Source: Acholeplasmatales bacterium
Lineage (GTDB): Bacteria; Bacillota_I; Bacilli_A; Acholeplasmatales; Anaeroplasmataceae
Direction of reading: 5' to 3'
DNA: 50,165 nucleotides
NCBI GenBank assembly: GCA_016288855.1
Contig: JAEELJ010000044.1
Coordinates: forward strand, 1 to 50,165
Under the pieces are notes generated by a model, which worked only from the letters and a program-made list of their open reading frames with translations, did not search any database and was not told the DNA's origin. This document shows, one piece after another, positions 8,045 through 17,249 of this stretch (its first letter is position 1; the number at the start of each line of letters is the position of its first letter). Both the position numbers and the translations under genes were made by a program.

Positions 8045-9292
8045 TTATAATTTAATACCTCTTTTTTCAAGATAGTCTACACCATATTTTTCAATGATAT
8101 AATCCATATCCTTATCGCCTCTACCAGATAGATTAACTAAAATAGTACCTGTCTTCTTAGTAGTTCTTGCAAGACGCATAGCATATGCAACAGCATGAGA
8201 TGATTCAACTGCTGGAATAATTCCTTCTAATCTAGATAAAGTGAAGAATGCTTCTAGTGCTTCATCATCAGATATAGTATCATATTCAACTCTTCCTAAA
8301 TCATGTAAGAATGCATGTTCAGGACCTACAGATGGATAATCAAGTCCTGATGCAACTGAATAAACTAAATCAGGATTTCCATTTTCATCCTTTAACATAA
8401 TAGAATTAAATCCATGCATAATACCTTCACTACCATATGTCATTGAAGCTGCATGCTGTCCTCTTTCTTTACCACGGCCAAGTGGTTCAACACCAACAAT
8501 CTTAACTGGATCGTTTAGGAATGGAATAAACATACCAGCAGAGTTAGAACCTCCACCAACACAAGCACATACTACATCAGGTAATAAGCCTGTCATTTCC
8601 TTAAATTGTTCTTTTGCTTCAATACCAACAACTGATTGGAAATCACGTACAATTTGAGGGAATGGATGTGGTCCTACTACAGAACCAATACAATAAATGC
8701 AATCCTTATATTCCTTTAGGTAAGCATTAAATGCAGCATCTACTGCTTCCTTTAGAGTTTGCTGTCCATCAGTAACTTCAACAACTCTTGCTCCTAAAAG
8801 CTTCATTCTTGCAACATTAGGTGCTTGCTTTTTAATATCAACAGCACCCATATAGATATCACATTCTAATCCGAAATATGCTGCAGCTGTTGCAAGTGCA
8901 ACACCATGCTGTCCTGCACCTGTTTCAGCAATAATCTTTTTCTTACCCATAAATTTAGCAAGTAATCCTTCACCCATACAGTGATTGATTTTATGAGCAC
9001 CTGAATGGTTTAAATCTTCTCTTTTTAAATAAATTTGAGCACCACCACAATATTTAGATAATCTTTCACAATGGTAAACAGGTGTTGGTCTACCTTGGAA
9101 TTCTTTTCTAATTCTTCTTAATTCATTAATAAATTGAGAAGAATGACATATTGTTTGATATGCTTCATTAATTTCTTCAAATGCTGGCTTTAATTCCTCA
9201 GGAATATAAGCTCCACCATATTTTCCAAAATATCCATCTTCAGTTGGATAATTTTTTAAATATGTTTCAAAATCAACATCTTTTATTTTCAT
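8045..9292 (-). CDS. trpB: Tryptophan synthase beta subunit (orphan)
   Basis: A 415-residue PLP enzyme. [14 protein letters not shown] carries the Schiff-base lysine (Lys101), AETGAGQHG the catalytic Glu123, [10 protein letters not shown] the phosphate loop, and SGRGDKDMD the C-terminal pyridine-binding serine. The sequence is of the standard TrpB1 type (begins [14 protein letters not shown]), condensing indole and serine to tryptophan in the cytoplasm. No trpA or other trp biosynthesis gene is present; instead it follows, by 52 bases, a TrpXYZ-like importer. This suggests indole salvage rather than de novo synthesis. AGAGG precedes the ATG, and an 18-base palindrome lies about 20 bases upstream of the start. 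Confidence 0.95.
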   Translation of the reverse strand: MKIKDVDFETYLKNYPTEDGYFGKYGGAYIPEELKPAFEEINEAYQTICHSSQFINELRRIRKEFQGRPTPVYHCERLSKYCGGAQIYLKREDLNHSGAHKINHCMGEGLLAKFMGKKKIIAETGAGQHGVALATAAAYFGLECDIYMGAVDIKKQAPNVARMKLLGARVVEVTDGQQTLKEAVDAAFNAYLKEYKDCIYCIGSVVGPHPFPQIVRDFQSVVGIEAKEQFKEMTGLLPDVVCACVGGGSNSAGMFIPFLNDPVKIVGVEPLGRGKERGQHAASMTYGSEGIMHGFNSIMLKDENGNPDLVYSVASGLDYPSVGPEHAFLHDLGRVEYDTISDDEALEAFFTLSRLEGIIPAVESSHAVAYAMRLARTTKKTGTILVNLSGRGDKDMDYIIEKYGVDYLEKRGIKL

Positions 9293-9312
9293 ATTTAATA
9301 CCTCTTTTAACT

Positions 9313-9330
9313 AATCTACATTTGTAGATT
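9313..9330 (-). promoter_or_regulatory. Perfect palindrome upstream of trpB, candidate operator
   Basis: AATCTACA-TT-TGTAGATT is a perfect 8-2-8 inverted repeat in the 52-base gap before trpB. It lies between a possible TATGTATAT -10-like element and the AGAGG ribosome site. It lacks a T-run, so it is more like a protein site than a terminator. The binding protein is unknown. Confidence 0.5.
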
Positions 9331-9344
9331 CATATACATATTAA

Positions 9345-11237
9345 TTAGTTTTTATTGTCTACTCTTTCAGTTTCTTTTGCAACTAAAATGTCTTTATCTG
9401 AAAAATCAACATCTTCAAACTTTTGTAATAAATCTTCAACAGTTAACTTTTGCTTTTCTTCGCCAGATACATCATAAATTATATGACCATTATTAAACAT
9501 TAATAATCTATTACCATATTTAATAGCATCACGCATGTTATGTGTAACCATTACTGTAGTTAAATGATTTTCTCTAACAATTTTATCAGTTAAAGTTAAT
9601 ACTTTTCTTGCAGTCTTAGGGTCTAAGGCAGCAGTATGTTCATCTAAGAATAAGATATCTGGCTTTTCTAATGTTGCCATTAGTAATGTTATTGATTGTC
9701 TTTGACCACCAGAAAGTAAACCAATTTTTGAAGTCAATCTCTTTTCTAGTCCTAATCCAAGATTAGATACCATTTCTTTATAAGACTCTGTATCAGATCT
9801 CTTAAAGCCCCATAATAAAGTTCTTCTTCTAGGTCTTCTCTTTGCAATGTTCATATTTTCAAGAATAGACATGTCAGGTGCAGTACCTTGATATGGATCT
9901 TGAGCAACACGACCAATATATTTAGCTTTCTTATGTTCTTTATATTTTGTTACATCGTGACCATTTATCTGAATATATCCATCATCAGGTATATATGTAC
10001 CTGATACTGTGTTAAAGAAAGTAGATTTACCTGAACCATTACCACCAATGATAGTTACGAATTCACCTTTCTTAATCTTTAAATTAATATGATCTAATGC
10101 CACCTTAACATCATTTGGATTTCCAGTAGGATTAAATATCTTAGTCAAACCAGAAACTTCAAGCATAACTTCATCCTCAACAACTAATGGTATATCGGAC
10201 TCTTTTATATCCTCATGAGCTTCAGCAGCAAGAATTTCTTCTTCGCTAATCCTACGTTTAGATAATTTTCTTTTAAGCTTATCAAAGAAATGAGTTTTAC
10301 TATTAACAAAGCTTAATGTTAATATTAGAACCATAATTAATGCATATAATAGTTTTAGGTAATCAGATGGTAAACCTAATTCTAATGCAATTGAAATAAT
10401 CAAATAATAAACTAATGAACCAAGCGCAACAGAGATTATCCAATTTAAGAATGATCTCTTACCGAAAATAGCTTCACCAATAATAATACAAGCTAATCCT
10501 ACTACTAACATACCAGGTCCAAACAATGTAGAACCTGAATTTATACTTTGAGCCTTTAAGGATGCTGATAAAGCAATTAAGCCATTTGACAACATCAAAC
10601 CCAAAATAATATAAAAATCAGAATTAATACCTTGTGCTCTAGCCATTTTAGGATTCATACCTACAGCACGCATTGACATACCAACCTCTGTACCAAAGAA
10701 GAAATACATTGAAACGAATACAATAAGTGTAATCACAAATGATATTCCAATTATCCAATACTTAAGTACATTTGAGAAATCAACATTTGATTCATAAAAG
10801 CCTCTAAATATATGGAATATACCACGGTAACCAGAATTAGTAAGACTTACATTTGATGTTAAACCATATAAGAAACTAAATTCTTGATTAGTCACACATG
10901 AATTTGCAATTCCTAATAAAATCATATTAATAGTAAATAACCCGGTCATTGTTATAATACCAGCTAAAAGTCCATTAATATGTAACTTTGTATGCAATAT
11001 TCCGGTTATGAATCCAGCAATCATACCTACGAAAATCGATAGAACTGTAGCTATTACTGCAGGAACTCCTGCTGCTATGAATAATACTGATGAAGACATA
11101 CCTAAAACATATGTACCTTCAGTAGTCATATCAGCAAAGTTTAACACTCTAAATGATATAAATACACCTAGAGCTAAAATAGCGTAGGCTAATCCGTTGG
11201 TTAACGTATCAAGGCCTATGTTTAATATTATATCCAT
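9345..11237 (-). CDS. ABC transporter permease-ATPase fusion (TrpY-TrpZ-like)
   Basis: A 630-residue fusion. Residues 1-310 are a COG4120-type permease with about eight to nine hydrophobic segments and the hallmark GLAYAILALGVFISFRVLNFADMT. A charged linker (KLKRKLSKRRISEEE) leads to a COG1101-type ATPase from about residue 355: Walker A GGNGSGKST near 395, signature LSGGQRQS near 497, Walker B DILFLDEHTAALDP. Normally these are two genes, in the TrpXYZ/ABC.X4 group predicted to import tryptophan or other aromatic compounds. The fusion is read without interruption over the join. The substrate-binding lipoprotein lies 22 bases upstream and trpB downstream, which supports tryptophan or indole-type cargo. 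A homodimer would give the usual two permeases and two ATPases. Confidence 0.88.
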   Translation of the reverse strand: MDIILNIGLDTLTNGLAYAILALGVFISFRVLNFADMTTEGTYVLGMSSSVLFIAAGVPAVIATVLSIFVGMIAGFITGILHTKLHINGLLAGIITMTGLFTINMILLGIANSCVTNQEFSFLYGLTSNVSLTNSGYRGIFHIFRGFYESNVDFSNVLKYWIIGISFVITLIVFVSMYFFFGTEVGMSMRAVGMNPKMARAQGINSDFYIILGLMLSNGLIALSASLKAQSINSGSTLFGPGMLVVGLACIIIGEAIFGKRSFLNWIISVALGSLVYYLIISIALELGLPSDYLKLLYALIMVLILTLSFVNSKTHFFDKLKRKLSKRRISEEEILAAEAHEDIKESDIPLVVEDEVMLEVSGLTKIFNPTGNPNDVKVALDHINLKIKKGEFVTIIGGNGSGKSTFFNTVSGTYIPDDGYIQINGHDVTKYKEHKKAKYIGRVAQDPYQGTAPDMSILENMNIAKRRPRRRTLLWGFKRSDTESYKEMVSNLGLGLEKRLTSKIGLLSGGQRQSITLLMATLEKPDILFLDEHTAALDPKTARKVLTLTDKIVRENHLTTVMVTHNMRDAIKYGNRLLMFNNGHIIYDVSGEEKQKLTVEDLLQKFEDVDFSDKDILVAKETERVDNKN

Positions 11238-11259
11238 TTTAAAACTTCCTAACTAATTA

Positions 11260-12258
11260 TTAATTAACTCCGTACTTTGTCTTAAAGTCATCTGATAAAG
11301 TTATTCCACAGTATTGTAATGCTTCATCATTCTTAGCGAAAATAAACTTATCTAATTCAGTTTGTTTACCAACCTCAATTGTATCTGGATCTTTTCCATC
11401 AATTAAGATACTTGCAGCCATTTCACCTGTAGTTTTACCTAATTCATAATAATTAATTGAAACTGTTAATGTAGCACCATCAGATACCATACCAGCTTCA
11501 CCTGCAAGAGTAAATACACCCTTAGAATTTGTTATATTTGTAATAGTACCAACGTTTGCTGCTACTGAGTTATCAGTTGGTAAATAAATACAATCACAGC
11601 CATCATTTACTAAGCTTGTAGTAGTTGCACCAATTGAAGTTACATCAGCAAATGTTTTTACTTCGAAATCAACTGTTGGATAATTTGCTTCAATAAATGC
11701 TCTTGCAATATTTGCTTGTGCTTGTGAATTTACTTCTGATGAATTATAAATCATACCAATCTTATCAACAGATGGATCTACATCAAAAATCATTTCTAAT
11801 TGTTGTTCAACAGGGTTAATATCTGATGTACCAGTTACATTATTGTTACGATTGCTTTCAGAAACTAAACCTGCAACAATAGGATCTGTTACGGATGTAA
11901 ATAATAAAGGTAAATCCATTTTTGCTTCAATTTCTCTTGTAGATACTAATTGTTGAGCACATGGTGTTGCATTACCTAATACTAAATCACATTCTCTTAC
12001 AAGTTTAGTTGCCATAGTTTGTTGTGCAACTGTATCTTGGTTTGCATTCATGACTTCAAATTTTACACTTTTATCTTTTGGTAACTTAGCTTCAAATCCA
12101 GCCTTAAAACCGCTTGTTGCATCATTTAAAGCGCTGAAATCACCAAACTGTAAAACACCAATTGTATAATCTGCCTTTGTTTTATTACATGATGTTAATG
12201 CTACAGTAGATGTAGCTAATGCCATAGCGGCAATACCAAATTTAACTAATTTTTTCAT
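11260..12258 (-). CDS. TrpX-like ABC substrate-binding lipoprotein (COG2984 type)
   Basis: A 332-residue lipoprotein with a signal peptide MKKLVKFGIAAMALATSTVALTSC ending in the lipobox LTSC (lipidated Cys24). The mature part starts TIGVLQFGDFSALNDATSGFKAGFE and contains LVLGNATPCAQQL, PLLFTSVTDPIVAGLV, NVTGTSD and IGMIYNSSEVNS, the standard features of PF04392 (ABC_sub_bind) proteins. It would capture substrate outside the membrane and deliver it to the fused permease-ATPase encoded next. It is the first gene of the unit, driven by a near-consensus promoter only 34 bases upstream, which leaves no space for a T-box or other long leader. GAGGAG precedes the ATG. Confidence 0.9.
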   Translation of the reverse strand: MKKLVKFGIAAMALATSTVALTSCNKTKADYTIGVLQFGDFSALNDATSGFKAGFEAKLPKDKSVKFEVMNANQDTVAQQTMATKLVRECDLVLGNATPCAQQLVSTREIEAKMDLPLLFTSVTDPIVAGLVSESNRNNNVTGTSDINPVEQQLEMIFDVDPSVDKIGMIYNSSEVNSQAQANIARAFIEANYPTVDFEVKTFADVTSIGATTTSLVNDGCDCIYLPTDNSVAANVGTITNITNSKGVFTLAGEAGMVSDGATLTVSINYYELGKTTGEMAASILIDGKDPDTIEVGKQTELDKFIFAKNDEALQYCGITLSDDFKTKYGVN

Positions 12259-12291
12259 TCATTTGTTCTCCTCTTAAAAAAATTTGTTCTT

Positions 12292-12320
12292 ATTATACCA
12301 TAGAAACGCTTTTTTATCAA
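12292..12320 (-). promoter_or_regulatory. Promoter of the tryptophan-type transporter operon
   Basis: TTGATA (12320-12315), 17 bases, TATAAT (12297-12292) on the minus strand, with the start codon at 12258. The untranslated leader would be about 27 bases. Confidence 0.8.
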
Positions 12321-12360
12321 CTTTACGGACATAATAAAAACATAAATACGAAAATATTAT

Positions 12361-12389
12361 AAAAAAACAGCATAAAAAACCTTTTATGC
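12361..12389 (-). terminator. Terminator of galE
   Basis: GCATAAAA and TTTTATGC pair around a four-base loop, followed on the minus strand by TGTTTTTTT. It lies 13 bases past the galE stop. Confidence 0.85.
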
Positions 12390-12402
12390 CGTTAATTGTC
12401 TA

Positions 12403-13416
12403 TTATTCTTCATATCCATTAGGATTCTTTTTTTGCCAATTCCATTGATCTCTTGCCATATCATCAATATTATATTTTGCTTTAAAACCTAATTCCTTAA
12501 ATGCCTTATCTACCTTTGTATAATTTGCAGTAATATCTCCTTCTCTTCTACCTACAAATTCATGCTTAATCTCTTTTCCATAAGCTTTTTCAAAAGCATG
12601 TAGGACATCTAATACAGAAGAGCCCTTTCCAGTACCTAAATTATAAATTACAACACCTGGATTTTCCATTAGCTTCTTAATTGCTAAAACATGTCCATAT
12701 GCTAAATCACAAACATGAATATAGTCACGAATACATGTTCCATCCTCTGTATCATAATCCTTACCAAAAATATTTAAATGATCTCTTTTACCAATCATTA
12801 CCTGAGTAATATATGGTGCTAAATTATTAGGAATACCATTAGGATCTTCTCCTATTAATCCAGATGGGTGTGCACCAATTGGATTAAAGTATCTTAATAT
12901 TGCAATATTGAACTTAGGCTCTGCCTTATATAAATCCTGTAATATTTGTTCAATAAATAATTTTGTTGTACCATATGGATTAGTTGTACCACCAATCTTA
13001 AATGTTTCATCAACAGGTACAGATACAGGGTCTCCATATACTGTCGCAGATGATGAGAATATAAAATTATAAACCTTATGGTCTCTCATTGCTTCAAGTA
13101 ATGTAACAGCACCTGTAATATTATTTTGATAATATTCTAAAGGTTTGATAACTGACTCCCCAACTGCCTTTAACCCAGCAAAATTAATTACACAAGAAAT
13201 ATCGAAATTAGTAAAAATCTCATCTAATATTTCTCTATCCCTAATATCCCCATTAATAAATATAGGGCGACGCTTTGTAATTGCTTCAATTCTATCAACA
13301 ACCATTTCCTTTGAATTTGATAGGTTATCAACAATTACAACATCATATCCATTGTTTAATAATTCAACAACAGTATGAGAACCAATATAACCAGTTCCAC
13401 CAGTAACTAATATCAT
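12403..13416 (-). CDS. galE: UDP-glucose 4-epimerase
   Basis: A 337-residue extended short-chain dehydrogenase. The NAD loop is TGGTGYIGS at 5-13; the catalytic residues are Ser123 in SSSATVYG and Tyr148/Lys152 in NPYGTTK. GDIRD, NFAGLKAVGES and RYFNPIGAHPSGLIGEDP are all typical of GalE. It interconverts UDP-glucose and UDP-galactose for galactose use or surface glycan synthesis. It is a single-gene unit with its own promoter (13443-13471) and terminator, divergent from an AraC-type regulator 178 bases away. That neighbour could control it, but no shared operator is obvious. AAGGAAGTGA precedes the ATG. Confidence 0.96.
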   Translation of the reverse strand: MILVTGGTGYIGSHTVVELLNNGYDVVIVDNLSNSKEMVVDRIEAITKRRPIFINGDIRDREILDEIFTNFDISCVINFAGLKAVGESVIKPLEYYQNNITGAVTLLEAMRDHKVYNFIFSSSATVYGDPVSVPVDETFKIGGTTNPYGTTKLFIEQILQDLYKAEPKFNIAILRYFNPIGAHPSGLIGEDPNGIPNNLAPYITQVMIGKRDHLNIFGKDYDTEDGTCIRDYIHVCDLAYGHVLAIKKLMENPGVVIYNLGTGKGSSVLDVLHAFEKAYGKEIKHEFVGRREGDITANYTKVDKAFKELGFKAKYNIDDMARDQWNWQKKNPNGYEE

Positions 13417-13442
13417 TTTAAAATCACTTCCTTAATGATTAA

Positions 13443-13471
13443 ATTATAAAATAATTTAGTCTATTTTACAA
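13443..13471 (-). promoter_or_regulatory. galE promoter
   Basis: TTGTAA (13471-13466), 17 bases, TATAAT (13448-13443) on the minus strand, 27 bases before the start codon. Confidence 0.65.
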
Positions 13472-13537
13472 ATGTTAATATAAATAAAATTACTAATAAA
13501 AATAATTCTCGACCTTTCTTGTTAAAATGTTTAGTTT

Positions 13538-13571
13538 TTAGATTATTTATATCTAATTTTTATGTTATAAT
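13538..13571 (+). promoter_or_regulatory. Promoter of the AraC-type gene with overlapping inverted repeat
   Basis: An extended -10 element TGTTATAAT (13563-13571) is preceded by TTAGAT-(7 bases)-ATCTAA (13538-13556), which would occupy the -35 region. The arms may be an operator, possibly autoregulatory. The -35 box itself is poor, as often seen with activator-dependent or extended -10 promoters. Confidence 0.55.
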
Positions 13572-13594
13572 GTCATCAAGGTTGGTGATATCTA

Positions 13595-14458
13595 ATGATT
13601 GAATTATTAAACTATGATGAACTAATACAATTCGAGCTTAATCATATTGATTTAGAATTATCTTCTTTTAAAATGATTAATATGACTGAGGCATACCCTA
13701 AGCATTATCATGGTTCAAGAACATTAGAAATTCACTATGTTGTTTCAGGGGATGCTGAAGTAATCATTAAAAACCAACGCTTTAAAGTTAAAAAGAATTA
13801 CTTATATGCTGTAAACGAATTTACAAGACATGGTCAAATACCAACATCAGAAGATGGCCTTGTAAAATATCAAATATATATAACATATGATGATACTAGA
13901 GCAACTCAATTTGAAAAGAAATTAATTGAAGAGCCCTTTTATATATTTGAAGATAAAGAAAACATATTAGAAATATTAGAACTTATTGCAAAAGAATTTA
14001 AAAATAAGCATATCGGATATCAAGCAGCTATTAAATCATTCCTTCAGGTTTTATTAATTAAAATCGCAAGAAATGTTAATATTGATAATAGAAGGACATC
14101 TACTTCTATCACTAAAAATACTCAATATATAATTGATGAAGCATTACTAAATGAGAATGCAACATTAACATTAACTGATTTAGCTAAAAGATTAAATATG
14201 TCTACCAGAGAGCTTGAAAGATTCTTAAAAATCCATTATAACAAAACATTCAATCAAATGAAGACTGAAGCAAGAATGTTTAAAGCATCAGGATTATTAG
14301 TTTATTCTGATAAATCAATTAATGAAATATCAATTATTGCAGGATATACATCTCCAGAGCATTTCTGTTACGCTTTTAAAAAATTCTATAAGCATACTCC
14401 AAATGAATATAGAAAGCTAAGAAGATCCTTAAGAAATAGAGAACCAGGAACGTTCTAA
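13595..14458 (+). CDS. AraC-family transcriptional regulator with cupin sensor domain
   Basis: A 287-residue protein. Residues 1-150 form an AraC-type cupin barrel (YPKHYHGSRTLEIHYVVSGDAEVIIKN, with the YxxHxHxxxEl metal/ligand pattern). From about 180 two helix-turn-helix motifs follow: LTLTDLAKRLNMSTRELERFLKIHYNKTFNQ, then SINEISIIAGYTSPEHFCYAFKKFYKHTPNEYRK, the conserved second motif. Such regulators usually respond to sugars or carbohydrate stress. The neighbour divergent to it is galE, but the real target set is unknown. The start follows GGTTGGTG. A hairpin overlapping the stop codon ends the transcript. Confidence 0.92.
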   Translation: MIELLNYDELIQFELNHIDLELSSFKMINMTEAYPKHYHGSRTLEIHYVVSGDAEVIIKNQRFKVKKNYLYAVNEFTRHGQIPTSEDGLVKYQIYITYDDTRATQFEKKLIEEPFYIFEDKENILEILELIAKEFKNKHIGYQAAIKSFLQVLLIKIARNVNIDNRRTSTSITKNTQYIIDEALLNENATLTLTDLAKRLNMSTRELERFLKIHYNKTFNQMKTEARMFKASGLLVYSDKSINEISIIAGYTSPEHFCYAFKKFYKHTPNEYRKLRRSLRNREPGTF

Positions 14459-14468
14459 GTTCCTGGTT
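14442..14468 (+). terminator. Terminator overlapping the AraC-type gene's stop codon
   Basis: AACCAGGAAC, seven bases, GTTCCTGGTT, followed by TTACTATTTT on the plus strand. The convergent pseudouridine synthase gene ends 4 bases away, so the hairpin may serve both, although the T-run is better for the plus strand. Confidence 0.8.
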
Positions 14469-14471
14469 TTA

Positions 14472-15431
14472 CTATTTTATAATATTAAAATTCTTAGGCA
14501 TTCTTGCTTCTAAAACTATTTCTTCATTTGTAAATGGATGCTTAAATATTAATTTAGAAGCATGTAGACCTAATCTGCCAATTGTCTTCTTTCCATCACC
14601 ATACTTATCATCATCTACAATAGGATGTCCCAAATTAGCTAAGACAACACGAATTTGATTCTTTCTTCCTGTTTCAATTGTAACTCTTAATAAGGAATGC
14701 TTACCATCAGTTTTTAAAACCTCATAATTTGTTATTGCAACCTTACCATCTTTTCCTTTTGCAACATAAACCATGTTGTTTTGATCTTCTAATAAATTAC
14801 ATACGATTCTATCCTTTTTATTTGGCATTTCACCTTCAACTAAAGCTAAGTATTCTCTTAGAACAACATAATTATTCCATTCAAGGCGTAGCTTTGATTG
14901 AACATATGGATTTTTAGCAAAAACTAAAACGCCACTAGTTTCCTTATCAATTCTATGGATTACAAATGGTCTTTGAGTTTTATCCTTTAATCTTAAATAT
15001 TCACCAACATAAACATATGCACTATTAGTATCCTTATCAGATTCAATAGATAATAATCCCTCAGGCTTATCTATCGCAATAAAATCCTTATCCTCATAAA
15101 GTAAGTCAATTTTAGAAGGTTTTTGTAATTCTTTTTTCTTAGGCTTCTTTTTAAAAGAATCATCATGGATAGGTCTTTTAGAAATTTTAACTTCATCTTC
15201 CTTTGCAAGCTGCATATTAAATTGACGTTCTATTGCGCCATTAACTAATACCTGATTATTAGCTAATAAAGCCTTACAAACATTTCTTGAAGTGTTCATC
15301 TTAGATAATAAAAATTCTAATAATGTAGTTGTTTCTTTAACCTTAAATACATTAGTATATTCTATTTTCTTAGGTTTTACTTCTTCTTTTCTATCATCGA
15401 ATCTTTCTCTTTTAAGGCCTCTTTTTGCCAT
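14472..15431 (-). CDS. RluA-family RNA pseudouridine synthase
   Basis: A 319-residue protein with an S4 RNA-binding domain at about 30-85 (TLLEFLLSK, then ALLANNQVLVNG) and a catalytic RluA domain. HRIDKETSGVLVFAK holds the catalytic Asp162; YLALVEG, GRKNQIRVVLANLGHPIVDDDKYG and LGLHASKLIFKHPFT are the other conserved blocks. It converts selected uridines in rRNA or tRNA to pseudouridine; the exact site cannot be assigned. The N-terminal 25 residues are very basic. It is the last gene of a packed run, starting 8 bases after the preceding stop, with TAGGTGA as ribosome site. Confidence 0.92.
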   Translation of the reverse strand: MAKRGLKRERFDDRKEEVKPKKIEYTNVFKVKETTTLLEFLLSKMNTSRNVCKALLANNQVLVNGAIERQFNMQLAKEDEVKISKRPIHDDSFKKKPKKKELQKPSKIDLLYEDKDFIAIDKPEGLLSIESDKDTNSAYVYVGEYLRLKDKTQRPFVIHRIDKETSGVLVFAKNPYVQSKLRLEWNNYVVLREYLALVEGEMPNKKDRIVCNLLEDQNNMVYVAKGKDGKVAITNYEVLKTDGKHSLLRVTIETGRKNQIRVVLANLGHPIVDDDKYGDGKKTIGRLGLHASKLIFKHPFTNEEIVLEARMPKNFNIIK

Positions 15432-15439
15432 TTTTTCAC

Positions 15440-16918
15440 CTACTTCTTTTTTATATTATAATCTAGGACATCAACTGAGAAAATACCATTTACTAAAGCA
15501 CCAACAATTCCACCAATAACATATATCATTTGTCCTGCATGATATAAATTATTTAATTTAGATGATTTAACCTCAAAAATACCTCTTGTTGATGTTTTAG
15601 TACCTAAGTTAGATAAATATCCACCATATAATGCATTGCATCTATTCTCAATAGACAATGGAGTTATTACATCAACCACTTCTATTATATTAGATAAGAA
15701 AGGTAGTTTCTTAATTAATAATTCTTTAATTTCTAGTGCTTTCTTCATCTTTTCTTCTTTATAAGTATTATTTTCTTTTAGGTTAACCCAATAATTATAA
15801 TCATCAATTGTTTGATCTACTATCGCAGATACAGTAATAGTATCATCATCATTTTTTAAATATTCATAGCTTCTAAATCCAATTGATGAATTAATATTAT
15901 TTGCAACCTTAATATTATCCTCATTCTTAATAATAAAATAATGTGGAATATGGTGAGCATATTCTTTTTTTATTTTATAGAATACAACATAGGATGCAAT
16001 TATCTTATTATTTTCATAATCATATATTTCTTTATCAACTAATTCTGTTTTATATTTATTATCTAAAAGATTATTATAAAAATAATTTAGAGGTGTTGCG
16101 TTAATAACATAAGAAAAATCCTCATAAGTATTATTCTTAGTTATTATCCTTTTAATACTATTGTTATCATATTCTAAGGATTGAACTTCTTCATTATATA
16201 ATATTTTTCCTCCTAATGATAAATATTTATTTAAAACATTATTAGAAAAATCACTTGATGAAATATTTAATATATCTGCGTTACCTGTAATAAATTTAGA
16301 TATAACACCAATTAAATATGTCATAGTAAAGCTTGATGGCATAAATGATAACATAAATTCCTTTAAGATATCAGTTTTATATCTTGATGCATATTCTTCT
16401 ATTGTTAATCTAGCTATTTTTCTATATGTAGGTATATATTTTAAATAGCCCATACCTGTTTTGATATATTCAAATCTATTCATTATCTCAGTAGATTTTT
16501 TTGCAATCATCGGGAAATATCTAAAATTCTTTATATATTTTATGAATAATTTGATTTCTTTTATATCTTCATTAAAGCTACAATTACTTAATAATTCATT
16601 CTTAAATTCATTTATATTTCTTGAAATAGTAATAGTCTTATCTTTGTAATAGAATTTATAAAAATAAGGAAGCTTAATAATACTACCTTTATCTAAGCAG
16701 CCTAGCTTTTCATAAATTTTTCTCATTGGTTCATTGCCAATACCTAAAAGATAATGGATACATAAATCTAAGTATGCACCATCTCTTTTATATGTACTAC
16801 ATAAACCACCACTAACTGAATTCTTTTCTAAAATTAGTGGTTCATATCCAAGCTCAATTGCCCTAATACCTGCGGCAAGGCCAGATAATCCACCACCTAA
16901 AATAATAATTTTATCCAT
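15440..16918 (-). CDS. FAD-dependent phytoene desaturase/carotenoid isomerase-like oxidoreductase
   Basis: A 492-residue flavoprotein. It opens MDKIIILGGGLSGLAAGIRAIELGYEPLILEKNSVSGGLCSTY, the FAD-binding Rossmann loop with the GG-motif of the phytoene desaturase/CrtI and amine oxidase superfamily, and ends NLYHAGQMIYVIGGIVGALVNGI, the second FAD contact. Similar bacterial proteins are annotated as NAD(P)/FAD-dependent oxidoreductases or all-trans-retinol saturase-like. No carotenoid or isoprenoid genes are in the window, so the substrate is unknown. It starts 4 bases after azlD and precedes the pseudouridine synthase by 8 bases, inside a five-gene packed run. Confidence 0.83.
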   Translation of the reverse strand: MDKIIILGGGLSGLAAGIRAIELGYEPLILEKNSVSGGLCSTYKRDGAYLDLCIHYLLGIGNEPMRKIYEKLGCLDKGSIIKLPYFYKFYYKDKTITISRNINEFKNELLSNCSFNEDIKEIKLFIKYIKNFRYFPMIAKKSTEIMNRFEYIKTGMGYLKYIPTYRKIARLTIEEYASRYKTDILKEFMLSFMPSSFTMTYLIGVISKFITGNADILNISSSDFSNNVLNKYLSLGGKILYNEEVQSLEYDNNSIKRIITKNNTYEDFSYVINATPLNYFYNNLLDNKYKTELVDKEIYDYENNKIIASYVVFYKIKKEYAHHIPHYFIIKNEDNIKVANNINSSIGFRSYEYLKNDDDTITVSAIVDQTIDDYNYWVNLKENNTYKEEKMKKALEIKELLIKKLPFLSNIIEVVDVITPLSIENRCNALYGGYLSNLGTKTSTRGIFEVKSSKLNNLYHAGQMIYVIGGIVGALVNGIFSVDVLDYNIKKK

Positions 16919-16922
16919 TATA

Positions 16923-17249
16923 CTACCATCCTAATAGTTGGAATAACCAAAGTAAACCATAAACAGAAACAACTGATACTAAAGCAACAACAATGAGCTT
17001 TTGACGGAAAAATGATAATACTAATGCAATAAAAGCTCCTATTGATGCAATTATCATATTATCAGTAACATAAAGAATTGATGGGAATATCAATGCAGCA
17101 ATAACTGCATAAGGAACATAAAATAAAAATGATTTAACATATTTATTTTTAATCTCATGCTTCATAAAAGAAATTGGAATTGCACGAGGGATATATGTAA
17201 CAATTGCCATTATTAAAATAGCTAAGAATATATATAATTCCTTACTCAT
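16923..17249 (-). CDS. azlD: AzlD-family branched-chain amino acid transport subunit
   Basis: A 108-residue protein of about four membrane helices with the AzlD-typical AIVTYIPRAIPISFMKHEIKNKYVKSFLFYVPYAVIAALIFPSILY region. AzlD is the small partner of AzlC; together they export branched-chain amino acids or their analogues. Its start overlaps the end of azlC by 8 bases, which indicates translational coupling. Confidence 0.88.
   Translation of the reverse strand: MSKELYIFLAILIMAIVTYIPRAIPISFMKHEIKNKYVKSFLFYVPYAVIAALIFPSILYVTDNMIIASIGAFIALVLSFFRQKLIVVALVSVVSVYGLLWLFQLLGW

Noticed and set aside
12259-12360. T-box or tryptophan leader before the TrpX-like gene
   Set aside because: The promoter -10 box lies 34 bases before the start codon, leaving no room for a T-box, and no stem-terminator alternative is visible.
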